Source: Obelidium mucronatum
Lineage: Eukaryota; Chytridiomycota; Chytridiomycetes; Chytridiales; Chytriomycetaceae
Assembly (NCBI GenBank): GCA_025765595.1
Contig: JAIVFH010000018.1
Location: 248,001 to 312,000 of the forward strand
Length of the DNA stretch: 64,000 nt
Direction of reading: 5' to 3'
The first letter of the stretch is position 1; the number at the start of each line of letters is the position of its first letter. A program made the translations under genes and the position numbers. The notes under the pieces are model-generated. The model was not told the DNA's origin and ran no database searches. It saw only the letters and a list, made by a program, of their open reading frames with translations. This document shows, piece by piece, positions 1 to 11,042 of this stretch.

Positions 1-1
1 A

Positions 2-1394
2 AGTTCACCAGACGAACGGGGAATCCAATCTGAAAGCGACGCAGACAATGGCGCCAATGATGACAATGTCAATGCATCCTCAAGCGAGTCTGATAGACAG
101 GACGCTCGCAATGATGACGAAGACTTGGATGAAGACGAAGATGACGACAAAGACGAACAAGTGTCAAGCCAGCCCCAGTCGTCTGGCTATATCCGCAGCT
201 GCATTAGTGATACGCAGCCTTTTCCTTTGGATTACGATGATGGTGAGAGATATGTTTTTATTGCTTGGCTAACAACATTCAGCAGATGAAGCCGACGAAA
301 GTCCAGCACCAGAACCACCGAAAGCCAAAATCGGAGTCACTCTTATTGCAGACAAGTCGACAAAGCTGCTTGTTGAAATTCCGTATGTGATGGATCGGAA
401 AGACCACTATGTTTTAGGTAAGTGGATCCTTTCTTCCGCTGTTGTTTCCTCAAATCCTCAGAGTATTAACTCTGTTTTAGGTCCGAGTGACATCATCAAG
501 GTCCTCTCAAGTCACGCAGCATTCCTGGCAAGGGGTATCCGCTGCGACTACGTGGAGCTTGTTGACGAAGATGGCTTTGGACGATCGTCATTTGTAATTC
601 AATACACAGCTGTCTTTGGACAGATTGACATCAAAGCCGGAAGCAGTGAGTGTGTTGTGATTTGTTTGAGCAGGGAAGGGGTACTAACTGCCTTTCTATT
701 GATAGTCTCGCAACCAGTGTTTGCTCGCCCCGCCATTGTGACCCCACTGTCGTCGCAATTGTATTCAACTCCAATGCTTCCAAGCTCTGGCTCCAGCAGC
801 TCCCGCCGTGATTTGATGGAATCAACTTTGACGCAGTCGTCAATCGTGTTTCGATGTGATGAAGTATGTGATCATCTACTGCAAGCTGTTGGCTGAAGGG
901 AACATACGAAAGGACAAGATCCCGGCAATGGTCAAGCAGGAGACCGGCTTGGTCAACTTTCCTGACAAGAAGGAGTCTGGACATGCGTACGTTGGGCTCC
1001 ATTTGTACAATGAGGAGCTGAAAAAGGTGATTGCATGTTTATTGAGTGTTATCTGCGTTTTCTGACTTTGCTATAGATCTTCTTGAAGTACAAGTGCTTC
1101 TTTGCGACATACAGTGGAACGACGTTTACTTTTGAATTAGCGAAACGTCATTTTGCTGAATGGAGCAAAAAGCTGTCGTTTGATACTGGTGTTCCTGACG
1201 AAAACCACAATTCTGGCAGCTTCATCCAAGCATTCAACCATCTGCACTTCTACAAGGCAGGGCAATGCCGCCATCAGCGCAAGCCAGAGACGTATGTGGT
1301 GCTTCGGGCCTTTGCAAACAACCACCATGTCAAGAAGGCGTATTGGCAGGAGCCGCTTCAGGAAGGAAGCGCAAGCAAGAAGGCAAAGCGCTGA
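2..1394 (+). pseudogene. 5'-truncated, frameshifted gene of unknown family, repeat-associated
   Basis: A multi-exon reading frame enters from the left edge. Proposed exons are 2-242, 283-417, 481-645, 706-1026 and 1077-1394, all with GT..AG borders. The first exon codes a very acidic stretch rich in D, E and S. The later exons code a folded-looking basic/hydrophobic segment, and the last ends in a lysine-rich tail (SKKAKR) before TGA. Near base 853 the frame must slip by one base: the exon 4 frame runs into TGA at 894-896, while the plus-one frame continues cleanly to the splice donor at 1027. That slip suggests decay, or a sequencing error. I recognise no domain. The last exon from about 1215 recurs at 9950-10180 (+) and 10800-10990 (-), so the gene probably belongs to a mobile or repetitive family rather than the host core set. 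The start lies outside the window. Confidence 0.45.
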
Positions 1395-1747
1395 TAGGGG
1401 GTTTTTTTATTTATTGTTTCTTCAATATTTTGTTAATTTCAACTTTGCGCATCCTTTTTTGGTTTTTGTTTATTGTTGGTACTTTGGATTTTGTTTATTA
1501 CTTTAAATACATATATTATGGTTTTAAAACTTTTCTGGTCATTGTTTCCAACCTTTTTCGAAATAAAGTAAGGACTAGCTTTCAACTGGCTCTCCACTGG
1601 CTGTCAACTGGCTTGCGGCCTGTGAACTAACTGCGAAGTGCTGGCTTTCCACTGGTTAGCGGCTCGCACGCAGGTCGCCCACAGGTCGCAAGCGGCCTGC
1701 TAAGCGGCCCGTTAGCGGCTCGCGAGGTCCGGCTCGCTATGGGGACA
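1215..1747 (+). repeat. Dispersed repeat, copy 1 (last exon plus GC-rich tail)
   Basis: This segment holds the last exon of the preceding gene remnant, an AT-rich untranslated tail (1395-1565) and a GC-rich array (1575-1747) of short imperfect units built on GCGGCC, GGCTCGC and CAACTGGC. It ends with GTCCGGCTCGCTATGGGGAC. It matches 10444-10990 on the opposite strand at roughly nine bases in ten by eye, including the non-coding part, so the whole block was copied as one unit. The array of short subterminal repeats just inside a sharp end is typical of DNA-transposon termini, but no transposase is visible. Confidence 0.6.
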
Positions 1748-1754
1748 CGGAACG

Positions 1755-4620
1755 ACTGCGTAAGATGAATTAACAACCAAGTTACTAACTCAAATCGGAT
1801 CTCTTCCTTTGATTACCTCTGCCTGACAGAACATAGCATGATAGCCTAGGTTCTCGGGAGAGTCCTTGTAATCTGATGAAGTATCCTCATCCACTTCCTG
1901 AGAATCGTTGCTTTTGCTACCCAATTCCTCAGTAGTCGATGCGCTTTCCGACCGCGTATCCTTTGCACATTTATGTCGCAACTGACAGATAATGCTAGGA
2001 CTCTCACTTTGCGTCGGGCCATCAGAATCTCCATCCCCTGTTCTTTAGGCAGGGCAACTTCTAATAAGCAGATTTACCACTTGAGCTAACGTATCGTCTA
2101 ACTCCAAGCCAAAATCCCTTTCTCCTTCTGCAGTAAGGACTGCCTGAGCTTCCTCCGAGAATTGCAACTCAGTACTCTTGTCTTCAACGCGTCAGGTCTT
2201 AGACTTCAACTTTGGAAACTCTGTTTCCATAAAAATACAATCTTGGAATCTGTGAAAACTCAGCATTCCATGATCGTTGATGCATACAATCAACGGAGAG
2301 TGAAGCCCAACGTAAATCTTTGTAGCTACATCCGCTGACAATTCTCCTTTCTTGCCCTTCTTGAAGACAGGTACAAGAACTTTACACCCAAAGACTCGGT
2401 GATGACCTATCTCAGGTTTTATGCCATACATAATAGCGCCAGGACGGACTTTCCATATTGTTGTGCTGGTTTCGCCTTAAATTACGTAAATCATTAGCGA
2501 CGATGTGGAGAACAAAGCATGAATATCAATTGTCTGAGACACACTCTTCACAGGACCAACAGTCCGCTCAGCGACTGCATACATGTGCAGATAATCCACC
2601 ACATTGCAATTTCTCCGTTGTCCATCTGCAAAACCCGAACTGGTCTTTGCACGGTCGGTTCAATTAAAGCCATCACTACCAGTAGTTCTGCTAACACATG
2701 CAAATTGCGTTGAAGTAACCTTAAGAAGGAGAAACGCGAGAAATCATCCACAACAATTAGAAAATAATGGTACATCTGACCGTTATAATAGAACCCGTCT
2801 GCAAATTTGCCAGTAACATCGGCATGTAACATTTTGCCTGGGCCAGTTGCCTTGATTACAGTCCAACGCGACTCTGAACCAACTTTGGACAACTTAAACT
2901 TCCCTGCGACACACGACTTGAATTGATGCTTGTCGTCAATCACGATCGACTTGAACTGGTCAGAATTAACCGAACCACATAAATCATTGCCATCAAGTAC
3001 TTTGCGATGGGTGACCGAATCATTGGTGAATCAGACGCAAATCAACCTTGATCGTCGCTGCGTTTTCTAAAACTCAATTTACAACCTCGAATTGCAACAT
3101 TTTCAAGCCAGAAGGTGCCAATTTTGCATTGAATAAGACTTGACGCGTCTTCTTGTCAAAGAAAACCACTCCGCTCAAGTCCACCTTGTATTCCCAATCG
3201 CAATTGTTTGCAAGTATATCAACATCGGCAAATAAGGAAGTAGTTAAATCCACAGAATAAATCGCGTCTTGAATTGTAATCCTATGTCCAATAACAAAAT
3301 AAACAACGCCTTGCCTTGTACCTGTTAGGCAAGCGCCTTTCTTTGCAACCCCAATGTTGATCAAAGTCTTTAAACAATACAATGGAAAACAACAATGCGA
3401 CTTTAATTAAAAACAACAATATTAACAACCCAATCACAAACAACCAGAAAAACCGAATTTTAAGAAGAAAAGAACAATAAACACTCAAGCGTTTCTGAGA
3501 ATTCCATTCCCAGGTGTCCATCCGGCATGCCATGTTTGACTGAATTGCGGGAGTCCCCTTGGGTTTTTCTCCTCTTTTGTTGGTTTTAACACGCTTAGGG
3601 TTTATCACCACATTCCCAACTAGAACTGCATTCCCACTCCAGGTTATGAAATCCAGAACAGTCATCGCACTTCGGAAACTTGCAATGTTTTGAAGCCGAT
3701 TTCTGTGATTTCTTCGCATTCTTCTGTTGTCGCGAGCCCATACTTTGCTGCTTTCTTTCAGCATGGCCCGTGATTGCAACCTTTGTGAGTGGTGCGTTAC
3801 GTTTTTTGGCTTCAACGTAACTATCCCACAAATCCACCATTTTCTGCTCCAATTCTTCGATGGACAGATATTCCTGGACTTTGAGGGCCATCACCGCCTG
3901 AGCAAATCGATGATCCAACCGAAAGCACACCTTGTTTTGTGAGTCGAATCCCAAATGAAGAGTTTCACCCAAAGAAGTCTTATCTTCAATGTCGCAAATC
4001 TCCTTGATATAATCAGGAATTGACTGATTTGCACGTATTGCTAGTGCCTTGTACGCGTCCATGCCTGAACTATACATCTTGCAATTAGCATGATTGTTTG
4101 AACGTTGAAGTTCCACCTATAACTCAGCAGGAGTGGCAAACCCAGAATAGGAAATTTGCATTGACCACATCAATCCACTTCTGATGGCTCTCATAGTTGT
4201 CTGAACTGCATGAGCATCGTCTTTTGCACGGCAATCTAGGGTCTGCCAGATCTTATCCAACTGTTTGAACTGTTGGTAGACTGCTTTCCACTCTGTGATT
4301 GTCTGAGCCGATGGGATTTCATCCCCTTCAACAGCTTCCGCGTCTTTGTTATTGTCATCACCATCGTCGTCTGACTCTTCTTTGGCAACTGACACTACAG
4401 TTTTTCCACTTTTGTCCGGTAACAACACGAGTTGCTGCAACAACGCCTCCGGCTGGTATGGGCAAACGCGCCTGTTTACGAATGGGACAATCTTTGCGTC
4501 CAGAGTTCTTTCGTTCAACTGACCTATCTTGTCAACATCAAACGTTTCCAGACTGGATAGTTAGTGTCACTCAAGAGGATGCGCTTATTCCTTCCGTCTT
4601 GGTCTTTTGACATCCTTTGT
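1755..4620 (-). mobile_element. Degenerate Ty1/copia retrotransposon, gag to integrase, truncated before RT
   Basis: Read on the minus strand, broken frames give the copia order. A gag start (SDTNYPVWKR near 4560) is followed by gag with an acidic linker (4117-4518) and more gag ending in a Cys-rich segment (3595-4116). A GAG-pre-integrase block follows (3074-3382), ending TRQVLFNAKL with downstream text. The integrase core is at 2548-2943, with HADVTGKFADGF and VDDFSRF around the first catalytic Asp and VLQMDNGE around the second. The integrase C-terminal domain is at 2192-2431 (HHRVFGCKVLVPVFKKGKKG), and an acidic linker lies at 1790-2034. Several frameshifts and stops separate these blocks, and the spacing is shorter than in an intact element. 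Reverse transcriptase and RNase H are missing: the element stops at about 1750, where repeat copy 1 ends, so it was truncated or interrupted there. No pair of LTRs was recognised. Confidence 0.85.
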
Positions 4621-6279
4621 TTGGAGAACAATAACGCTGTCTGACGGGAAGCCTAGAAATCACCTCTGCACAAGAGATATTTCTTAACATCCGAAATCCG
4701 CTTTCGAAAGTGATTTTGGTGCTTCCCTCACACCTGAGGACGTGATCATTGTGCACAACAATCCAACCAAACATACTCTTTTCTGCATACTACATAGCTT
4801 AGAGATAACTATTTATTGAAAACTATTTATTGAATTAACAACAACTAAAACGTAAAGAAAACTTTCTATTATGAGTTTGACGACGTTGGGTTTTTCTCAT
4901 GTGGTTCTATATTTAGCATCTCCACTATCATCGCAACATCACCCGCAGGTGCAAGCAAACCTACAGAAAAACCAGCAGAGTTTTGTTACATGATCAGTAG
5001 GATCAAGCATTCCGCAATTCGACACTGGAGAGCAATGATCAATGTCCTGTCAAACCACAAACAAGTCAACCGCTTTGGCGCCTCAAGGTGCTCGCCCACC
5101 AAACTTGGTGACAACGTTGAAGGAGTTGTTTTGATCACAGATCTATCAAGGCGCCACACGGTGTCGCCAGTCTCAGTAATAACTACATCTGAAACACCTG
5201 AAACTTTGAGGTGTCAAACAATCAAAACTTTGATCTAGCCATCAAAGAGAAGCCAAGCAGCCTGCACATTCACAAAGCACATGACAACATAAGCCGAGCT
5301 GTTTGGGCTCATAACTTATCATAATAGGTAGGTGACGCAGCACCAGACGATCACAGCCGCTAGATGTTGTATGGCTAAGAGGCAGCTTATGGCTCTCAAG
5401 GAAGGCGCGGTGGACGTCGCTTGCGCACGAGCTACTTCAGTATCATGCACGGGCACACTTCTCTCGTCCCTTTTCCGGTGAAGGACGTTTCCTCCTATTT
5501 ATACCTTCAGAACTCTGAAACACAGGGTGTTTCTAAGAACTCTAAGGCCATGCTCTGCACGCCTACAGATTTGAACACTGATCCGCTACTAACTCCTTCT
5601 CCTGTGTATCTGTAGATGTTCGCGTTTTCTTGGACTTTCTCGTTGAAGATGGAAGATCTCCTGACAGTACAAGCCAAACTGCGTGCAAGCAATGCCAACC
5701 AAGAACAGAAAAGAAGGGTGAAGGGTGCTACTTTGGAAGCCAAGAATGCTACGACTGTTACCTTCTGGGGAGGGCCAAGCATGGAACTGATGTTTTGCTG
5801 GTTTTGTCTGTAGAACAGTCACAGTTTGGAGCAGTCAATGTGGAAGCAGCATATGGACAGAGTGGTGCCAATGTTGTTAACGCAGTACTCACTCAAACCA
5901 GAATTTGCGGAAGGTATTTGTGACACTGTGTGCTAGTGCTTGTGTCAAACCTAAAACACAGAAATGCAGACATCTGAATGAATTCGACCCATTACCCATG
6001 ACAAAGTGAGACTAAACCTAGACAAACAATTCAAGCAGTGGTTCATGATTGACACCAAGGCAACATCTCAGAAAAGCCGAATTTTGTATCTCTACCGGAA
6101 AAATGAAACGTGGCTTATCGCGCATTGTGTCAACAGAAGCCCAGCATCCTCCCCACCTCAAGCAGTCATCCCTCAAAAGCGGAGTCAGCCACTGTCTTCC
6201 ACTGTCAAGCACGGCCCATCTTAAAGTGAGTCATCCTCGCACAATTAACCAAGGATTGTGAAGAGGACTTGCTCACTTC
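4621..6279. other. No supportable gene; AT-rich accessory DNA
   Basis: Only short unconnected reading frames are present, the longest about 97 codons at 5630-5923 and overlapped by another frame. There is no convincing splice pattern or recognisable domain. A 13-base direct repeat, AACTATTTATTGA, occurs twice near 4808-4833. This stretch could contain the outer end of the copia element, but I could not define an LTR. Confidence 0.5.
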
Positions 6280-7540
6280 AGAAGCCAACTTCCGACTGCA
6301 GTGGACCCTATTCGGACTCCTATTCGGAAAACGATTCGGAATCCGACTAGGGCCCGATTCGGGTCCAATTCGGACTCCGAATCGGACTAGGCTGTCCGTT
6401 AGGCCTAATGGCACTCCAAACGGACTCCAATTGAGCTCCAAATGCGCTTCCAATTGGATTTACAGAATAGCGCGTTGATAGTCCTAGTCGGAAAGCTAGT
6501 CAAACGCGGCGAGGGGTCCTACTAGGATCCCCGTTAGGACTCCAAATCTCAAAAACATTGAGCATCTGGTGGGGTTTGAAGCAATCAGAAAATTTTTCTG
6601 AGCCTTCATCCTGAAATTTCCTGCCAAAATTTTCACTCAAATAGAAAAAGTTGTCACCCAGTGCCCTTAATGGGTTTAATGTATGACATAATACAAACTT
6701 GTGTCTCACATAATTATGTTAGAAATCATTATTATTCCATTGTTATTTCTATTTGATTGAGCTACCTTTTCAATTCAAATCAAGTTAATTAATGCTTCAG
6801 ATTTTACAATCAGGAATTTATTCACTACAAAATAAGTAGCTATGTTTGCTACTACAAAAGAAGTAGTTATGTTTGCATACAATCAAGAATTTATATAAGT
6901 TGAGATAGTGCAGTTAAGAAATGGCAGTGACTTTGAAGATGATCTGGTGAGGCAAGTATTCAAAGTTAGGCTTGTGTGATAAATATTAAATTTTCTCTCT
7001 CAGGCGCGTATTAAAATTGTTAATAAACATGCACGGTGAAAAATTGATGATGGGAAAAAAATTTGCCATGAAATTTTAATGGGGATGGAAATATGTACAA
7101 GTGCAGAGTTGAGAAAATTTTCATTTGATAATTATGTTAAAAGTTTATATTGCAATGGAAGAGATTTCTGCAGTAAAGTTGCTACAGTCTGCATCATGCA
7201 GCGGAATAATTTGTTCTTGGTTGTTTTTATGTTCACCGGTGCGAAGGGTCATTATCAGGGGAAAACTCCCAATTAGGGCTCCTAATGACCCCATTAGGGC
7301 TCCTAATGGGTCCAATTGGTTTGCTATTAGGAATGAAAAACGCTAGTAGCGCTCCTATTAGGAGCAAAAAATCCGATTAGGAGCAATGAAAAAACGCGTT
7401 TTTTTCAATCAGAATTCCTATTGGAGCTCCAATTGGGGCCAAATAGGCTCCGAATCGCTCTCAGTCCGATTTGGATCCGATTAGGACTCCGAATCGGACC
7501 CCGAATCGCACGTGCCGCTCGGACCCCGGGCTGGCAAGAT
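6280..7540. repeat. Candidate non-autonomous DNA element with subterminal CGAATCGGACTCC-type arrays
   Basis: Two flanks, 6300-6540 and 7262-7515, are packed with short variants of CGAATCGGACTCC, CTATTCGGACTCC and CCTAATGGG/CCTATTAGG, in both orientations. The intervening 700 bp is AT-rich and non-coding. This layout (two arrays of short motifs around a gene-free core) resembles a MITE-like element that has lost its transposase. The motif family differs from the GCGGCC-type arrays at 1575-1747 and 10444-10620. Exact ends and target duplications could not be fixed by eye. Confidence 0.45.
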
Positions 7541-7620
7541 TCAAATTCTCCGTTAAATTCAAATTCTCTGTTCGACTCCCTTGAGTTTACTTTATTTGAA
7601 TAATTAGTTATTATCATACT

Positions 7621-7965
7621 TTGCAACAGAAAGCAAGAATGCAAGCAGCAAATGAAGTTTCTCTCAATGGCGCTGCTCTTCTTAGATCTGAGTTGTACAT
7701 TCGTGAAATAGTCAGTGCTGTATACAATGCATGGAACAATGCGAATACCAAAACCAATCATTTCATTGCATTTCGCATGATTCTAATGACTCTGTCGGGA
7801 TGCCTTTCTGGCATACTGAAGAGTATGGAGGAAGTTTCTACAGTGTGGGTGTTTGAGCAATAGATTGTTGGGACATTGGAGAACGGTATAACAAACATCG
7901 GAGAAGTAAACGACATGCTTCAGGATGATTATCCGGAGCTTGCGCCATCCATAATTGAAGATGTA
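7621..7965 (+). pseudogene. Exon-like coding fragment with an in-frame stop, unknown family
   Basis: An open frame from about 7621 codes a mixed, soluble-looking protein (for example MQAANEVSLNGAALLRSE). It hits TAG at 7861-7863, then continues in the same frame as an acidic segment (EVNDMLQDDYPELAPSIIED) to a good splice donor, GTAAGT, at about 7963. The composition and the donor suggest a real former exon. The stop and the lack of neighbouring exons suggest a dead gene. No family recognised. Confidence 0.35.
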
Positions 7966-8035
7966 AGTTTGTTTCCATTACTTAGAGATTGCATTATTGG
8001 TTGTCCACTTCTCTGTTAGGCGGAAGCATTTATTC

Positions 8036-8222
8036 CAAATGGGGATGCAGGCCGGACCTCGCAAGTGGCAATACTGGTCGCGTTGCGAGACACTCACAGG
8101 CCGCTTGCAACCTGTTCACGAGCCGCAAACAAGCCGCTTGCAACCTGTGTCAAGGCCGCTCGGTACCTTTTTATGTGGGGAACAAGCCGCAAGCCACTGG
8201 TTCACAGGCCGCTACCCCCAAA
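8036..8222 (-). repeat. GC-rich terminal array, diverged relative of copies 1 and 3
   Basis: Starts with GCCGGACCTCGCAAG, matching the end of the dispersed repeat (GCCGGACCTCGCGAG at 10458 onward), and carries tandem AAACAAGCCGC / GCTTGCAACCTG units. It lacks the GTGTCCCC portion of the terminus and any adjacent exon, so it looks like a solo or eroded end. Confidence 0.45.
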
Positions 8223-9849
8223 CCAGCACTAAAACTCAAGAATAAGTCACAAAAAATGTATATAATAAGGAAAACAGCTGTTTATTATTAATAAATAATT
8301 AAATAAATGGATAGTAAATAAATGCACATTCCTCAACCCAAAGCTTGCAAAACTGATTCCCGTATCTTCCAATTGCAATCTGTGGCATCGCAACTGATGT
8401 TGAAGGTAACCCCCCACTTCTCCACCACAGTGCTTTCTGCAAACTTTCCTGGTTATTCTTCACTGCCCAGCTCGCTGTTCCCATTCCATCTGCCAGAATC
8501 AGCCGGATTCTCCGCTTTCTAGTATCTGTTGCAAAAAGGCTGAAAGTAAAACAAGCAAACAAGAAGATGGAAAGGATGAGGCAGGCAAAAGTGGGATCAA
8601 AGAGAAAGCGATATCACCAAGTACAGAAGTGCATGCAAATTAAGGGATTTTTTCTTGCCAATACATTGGACCTACAGCGTTGTTTTGACTGTGACTGGCT
8701 GCTTTGCCCCACCAGGCTGAACGCAAACCTATTAAAACTGAATTAGAAAGAAGGCACGCATTCTGGACTGCAATAAACAAGAAAAATAAAAACAAACAAC
8801 CAACCAACATGACCTTCGTAGATATAGCAAGAGCTGCAGTTGCCAACGAGTTGCAGAAGATTGGTGCAGGAAATTGTAAGGAAAGAAAATAAAAAAACAA
8901 AGGAAAATAGGAAAATTAAAACTGTCAACAAAATCAATTGGAAAGGTAGTAAACGTTGTTTTTACAACTTGAACGCTTTGGGAACCACTGTCTTTTCATA
9001 TTCCCTGACTGGAATTGTAAAAACCAATTCATAAAATCACAGAAGACCAAAATAAACATATAAACCAGAACTGCCTTTTAAAATAACAAGCTGCAAAGAT
9101 CTTTCTTGATGAAGGTGTTGCCTGCTGTTGTTTGTTTTCATTTCCCACTGCTCTTGTCAAAAAAATTTAACAAAAAATACAAAACCACTCTGAGCAGTCT
9201 GTGGTGATGAATGGGCTTTCTCATTCTCCCATTCCACAACTAACAGATGATGAATGGGCTTTCTCATTCTCTCTGTTGTGGCGCTGCTCTGGTCTCGGTG
9301 TCTTCAGCCTTGGGGTCTCCACACAATGTCCTACCTGCCTGCCACTGAAAACACGCATATTTGTATTTTCCTTATTTTTATTCGGCTCTCTCTGTATCAA
9401 ATCTGGTGTTAAATTGATGTATTTTGTATCAGTAGTTGGTTTGCCGCGTTGCCAACCATTCACTTCTGCCACCTCTATTGAAACAGATGCTCAAAATGAT
9501 GAAAATCGGATGATGAAAGGGCTTTCTCTTTCTCTCTGGCTTCTTGTCTGCTGTTCTGTCTGCAACATTGCAATTCTGCGGAACTGCCGTGATGTCACAC
9601 ACACACTCTCTCTCCTAAATACATCAATGCATCAGTTACATACAAAGACAATGCTTGAATTGCAGATAAAAAGCAGATGATGAAACGGCTTTCTCTTTCT
9701 CTCTGCTTTTTGTGCTGTTGTCACAGTAAGACCTGGTGCCGCTCTGATTTGCTGGAATATTAATTCAGCATAGACAAACTTGCAAACAATGGTGACTAGT
9801 CTAAATTTTTCCTTTGTTTTCTATTGTTGTCTTCCATTTTTATTTTTTG
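8223..9849. other. No supportable gene; contains a cluster of four short repeats
   Basis: No reading frame here shows splice structure or a domain. The longest frame (159 codons, 9201-9680) is built on a short nucleotide repeat and looks accidental. The unit GATGATGAANNGGCTTTCTC followed by NTTCTC occurs at about 9204, 9247, 9510 and 9677, each followed by CTG/GTC-rich sequence. Confidence 0.45.
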
Positions 9850-10378
9850 AATGACAGATGGATGCGTTGCAAAGCAAGTCCCTCTATTCAAGTACAATTT
9901 CATTTGTGTTAAATTCAATGGAAGCAAAGGTCCGGCTATGGGGACACTGCCGGTTGCGTCGCAAGCCAATTTCGGCAGCTTCATCCAAGTGTTCCACCAC
10001 CTGCACTGCTACAAGGCTGGGAAAAGCCGCCATCAGAGCCAGCCAGAGACGTACACGGGTTTGGGCCTTTGCAAGCAACCAATGCGTCAAGTAGGCATAT
10101 TGGCAGGAGCCGCTTCAGGAAGAAAGTACAAGCAAGAAGGCAAAGCGCTGATTGGAGGATTTTTATTTATTGTTGGATTACGTTTATTACTTTAAATACA
10201 TATGTTATGGTTTTTAAAACTTTAAAGCTCCGTGTTTCTAGCGTTTTTAAAATAAAGTACTGCAACTGGCAGTCAACTAGCTTGCGGCCTGTGAACCAAC
10301 TACGGCGCGGCTGTCTTTCCACTGGTTAGCGGCTAGCACGCGGCTTGCCCACACTTTGTGCGGGCTGTGTTTTTGTAT
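9850..10378 (+). repeat. Dispersed repeat, copy 2 (degenerate last exon plus tail)
   Basis: Carries the same last-exon block as copy 1 (GSFIQVFHHLHCYKAGKSRH and downstream), but with a frame change after PETY and a stop where copy 1 reads on, so it is not functional. Just upstream of the exon block, at 9929-9950, sits GGTCCGGCTATGGGGACAC, a version of the family terminus. The tail (10150-10378) is a shortened version of the copy 1 tail and GC array. Confidence 0.55.
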
Positions 10379-10443
10379 TGAAACTGGAATGGGAAAGTTT
10401 TTTTTAGTATTTTTTTTTCCATTTCTTCGATATCCTAAAATAT

Positions 10444-11042
10444 GGTGTCCCCATAGCGAGCCGGACCTCGCGAGCCGCTAACGGGCCGCTTAGCAGGCCG
10501 CTCGCAACCTGTGGGCGACCCGCGTGCGAGCCGCTAACCAGTGGAAAGCCAACTGCGTCGCAGTTAGTTCACAGGCCGCAAGCCAGTTGACAGCCAGTGG
10601 AGAGCCAGTTGAAAGCTAGTCCTTACTTTATTTCGAAAAAGGTTGGAAACAATGACCAGAAAAGTTTTAAAACCATAACATATGTATTTAAAGAAAAACA
10701 AAATCCAAAGTACCAACAATAAACAAAAACCAAAAAAGGATGCGCGAAGTCAAAAATAACAAAATATTGAAGAAACAATAAATAAAAAATACCCCAATCA
10801 GCGCTTTGCCTTCTTGCTTGCACTTCCTTCCTGAAGCGGCTCCTGCCAATATGCCTACTTGACGCGTTGGTTGTTTGCAAAGGCCCAAACCCGTATATGT
10901 CTCTGGCTGGCTCTGATGGCGGCTTTTCCCAGCCTTGTAGCAGTGCAGGTGGTGGAACGCTTGGATGAAGCTGCCGAAATTGGCTTGCGACGCAACAGGC
11001 AGTGTCCCCATAGCCGGCCGGACCTTTGCTTCCATTGACACA
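10444..11042 (-). repeat. Dispersed repeat, copy 3, inverted relative to copies 1 and 2
   Basis: On the minus strand this contains the exon block (10800-10990), the AT-rich tail and a GC array ending at 10444 with GTGTCCCCATAGCGAGCCGG on the plus strand. A second copy of that terminus, GTGTCCCCATAGCCGGCCGG, lies at about 11005-11025 in the same orientation, so the unit is bracketed by direct copies of its own end sequence. The exon block is frameshifted as in copy 2, so it is non-coding now. Confidence 0.6.

Noticed and set aside
9201..9680. 159-codon plus-strand frame
   Set aside because: Built over repeated nucleotide motifs, with no domain, no splice context and unusual Ser/Leu/Cys composition.
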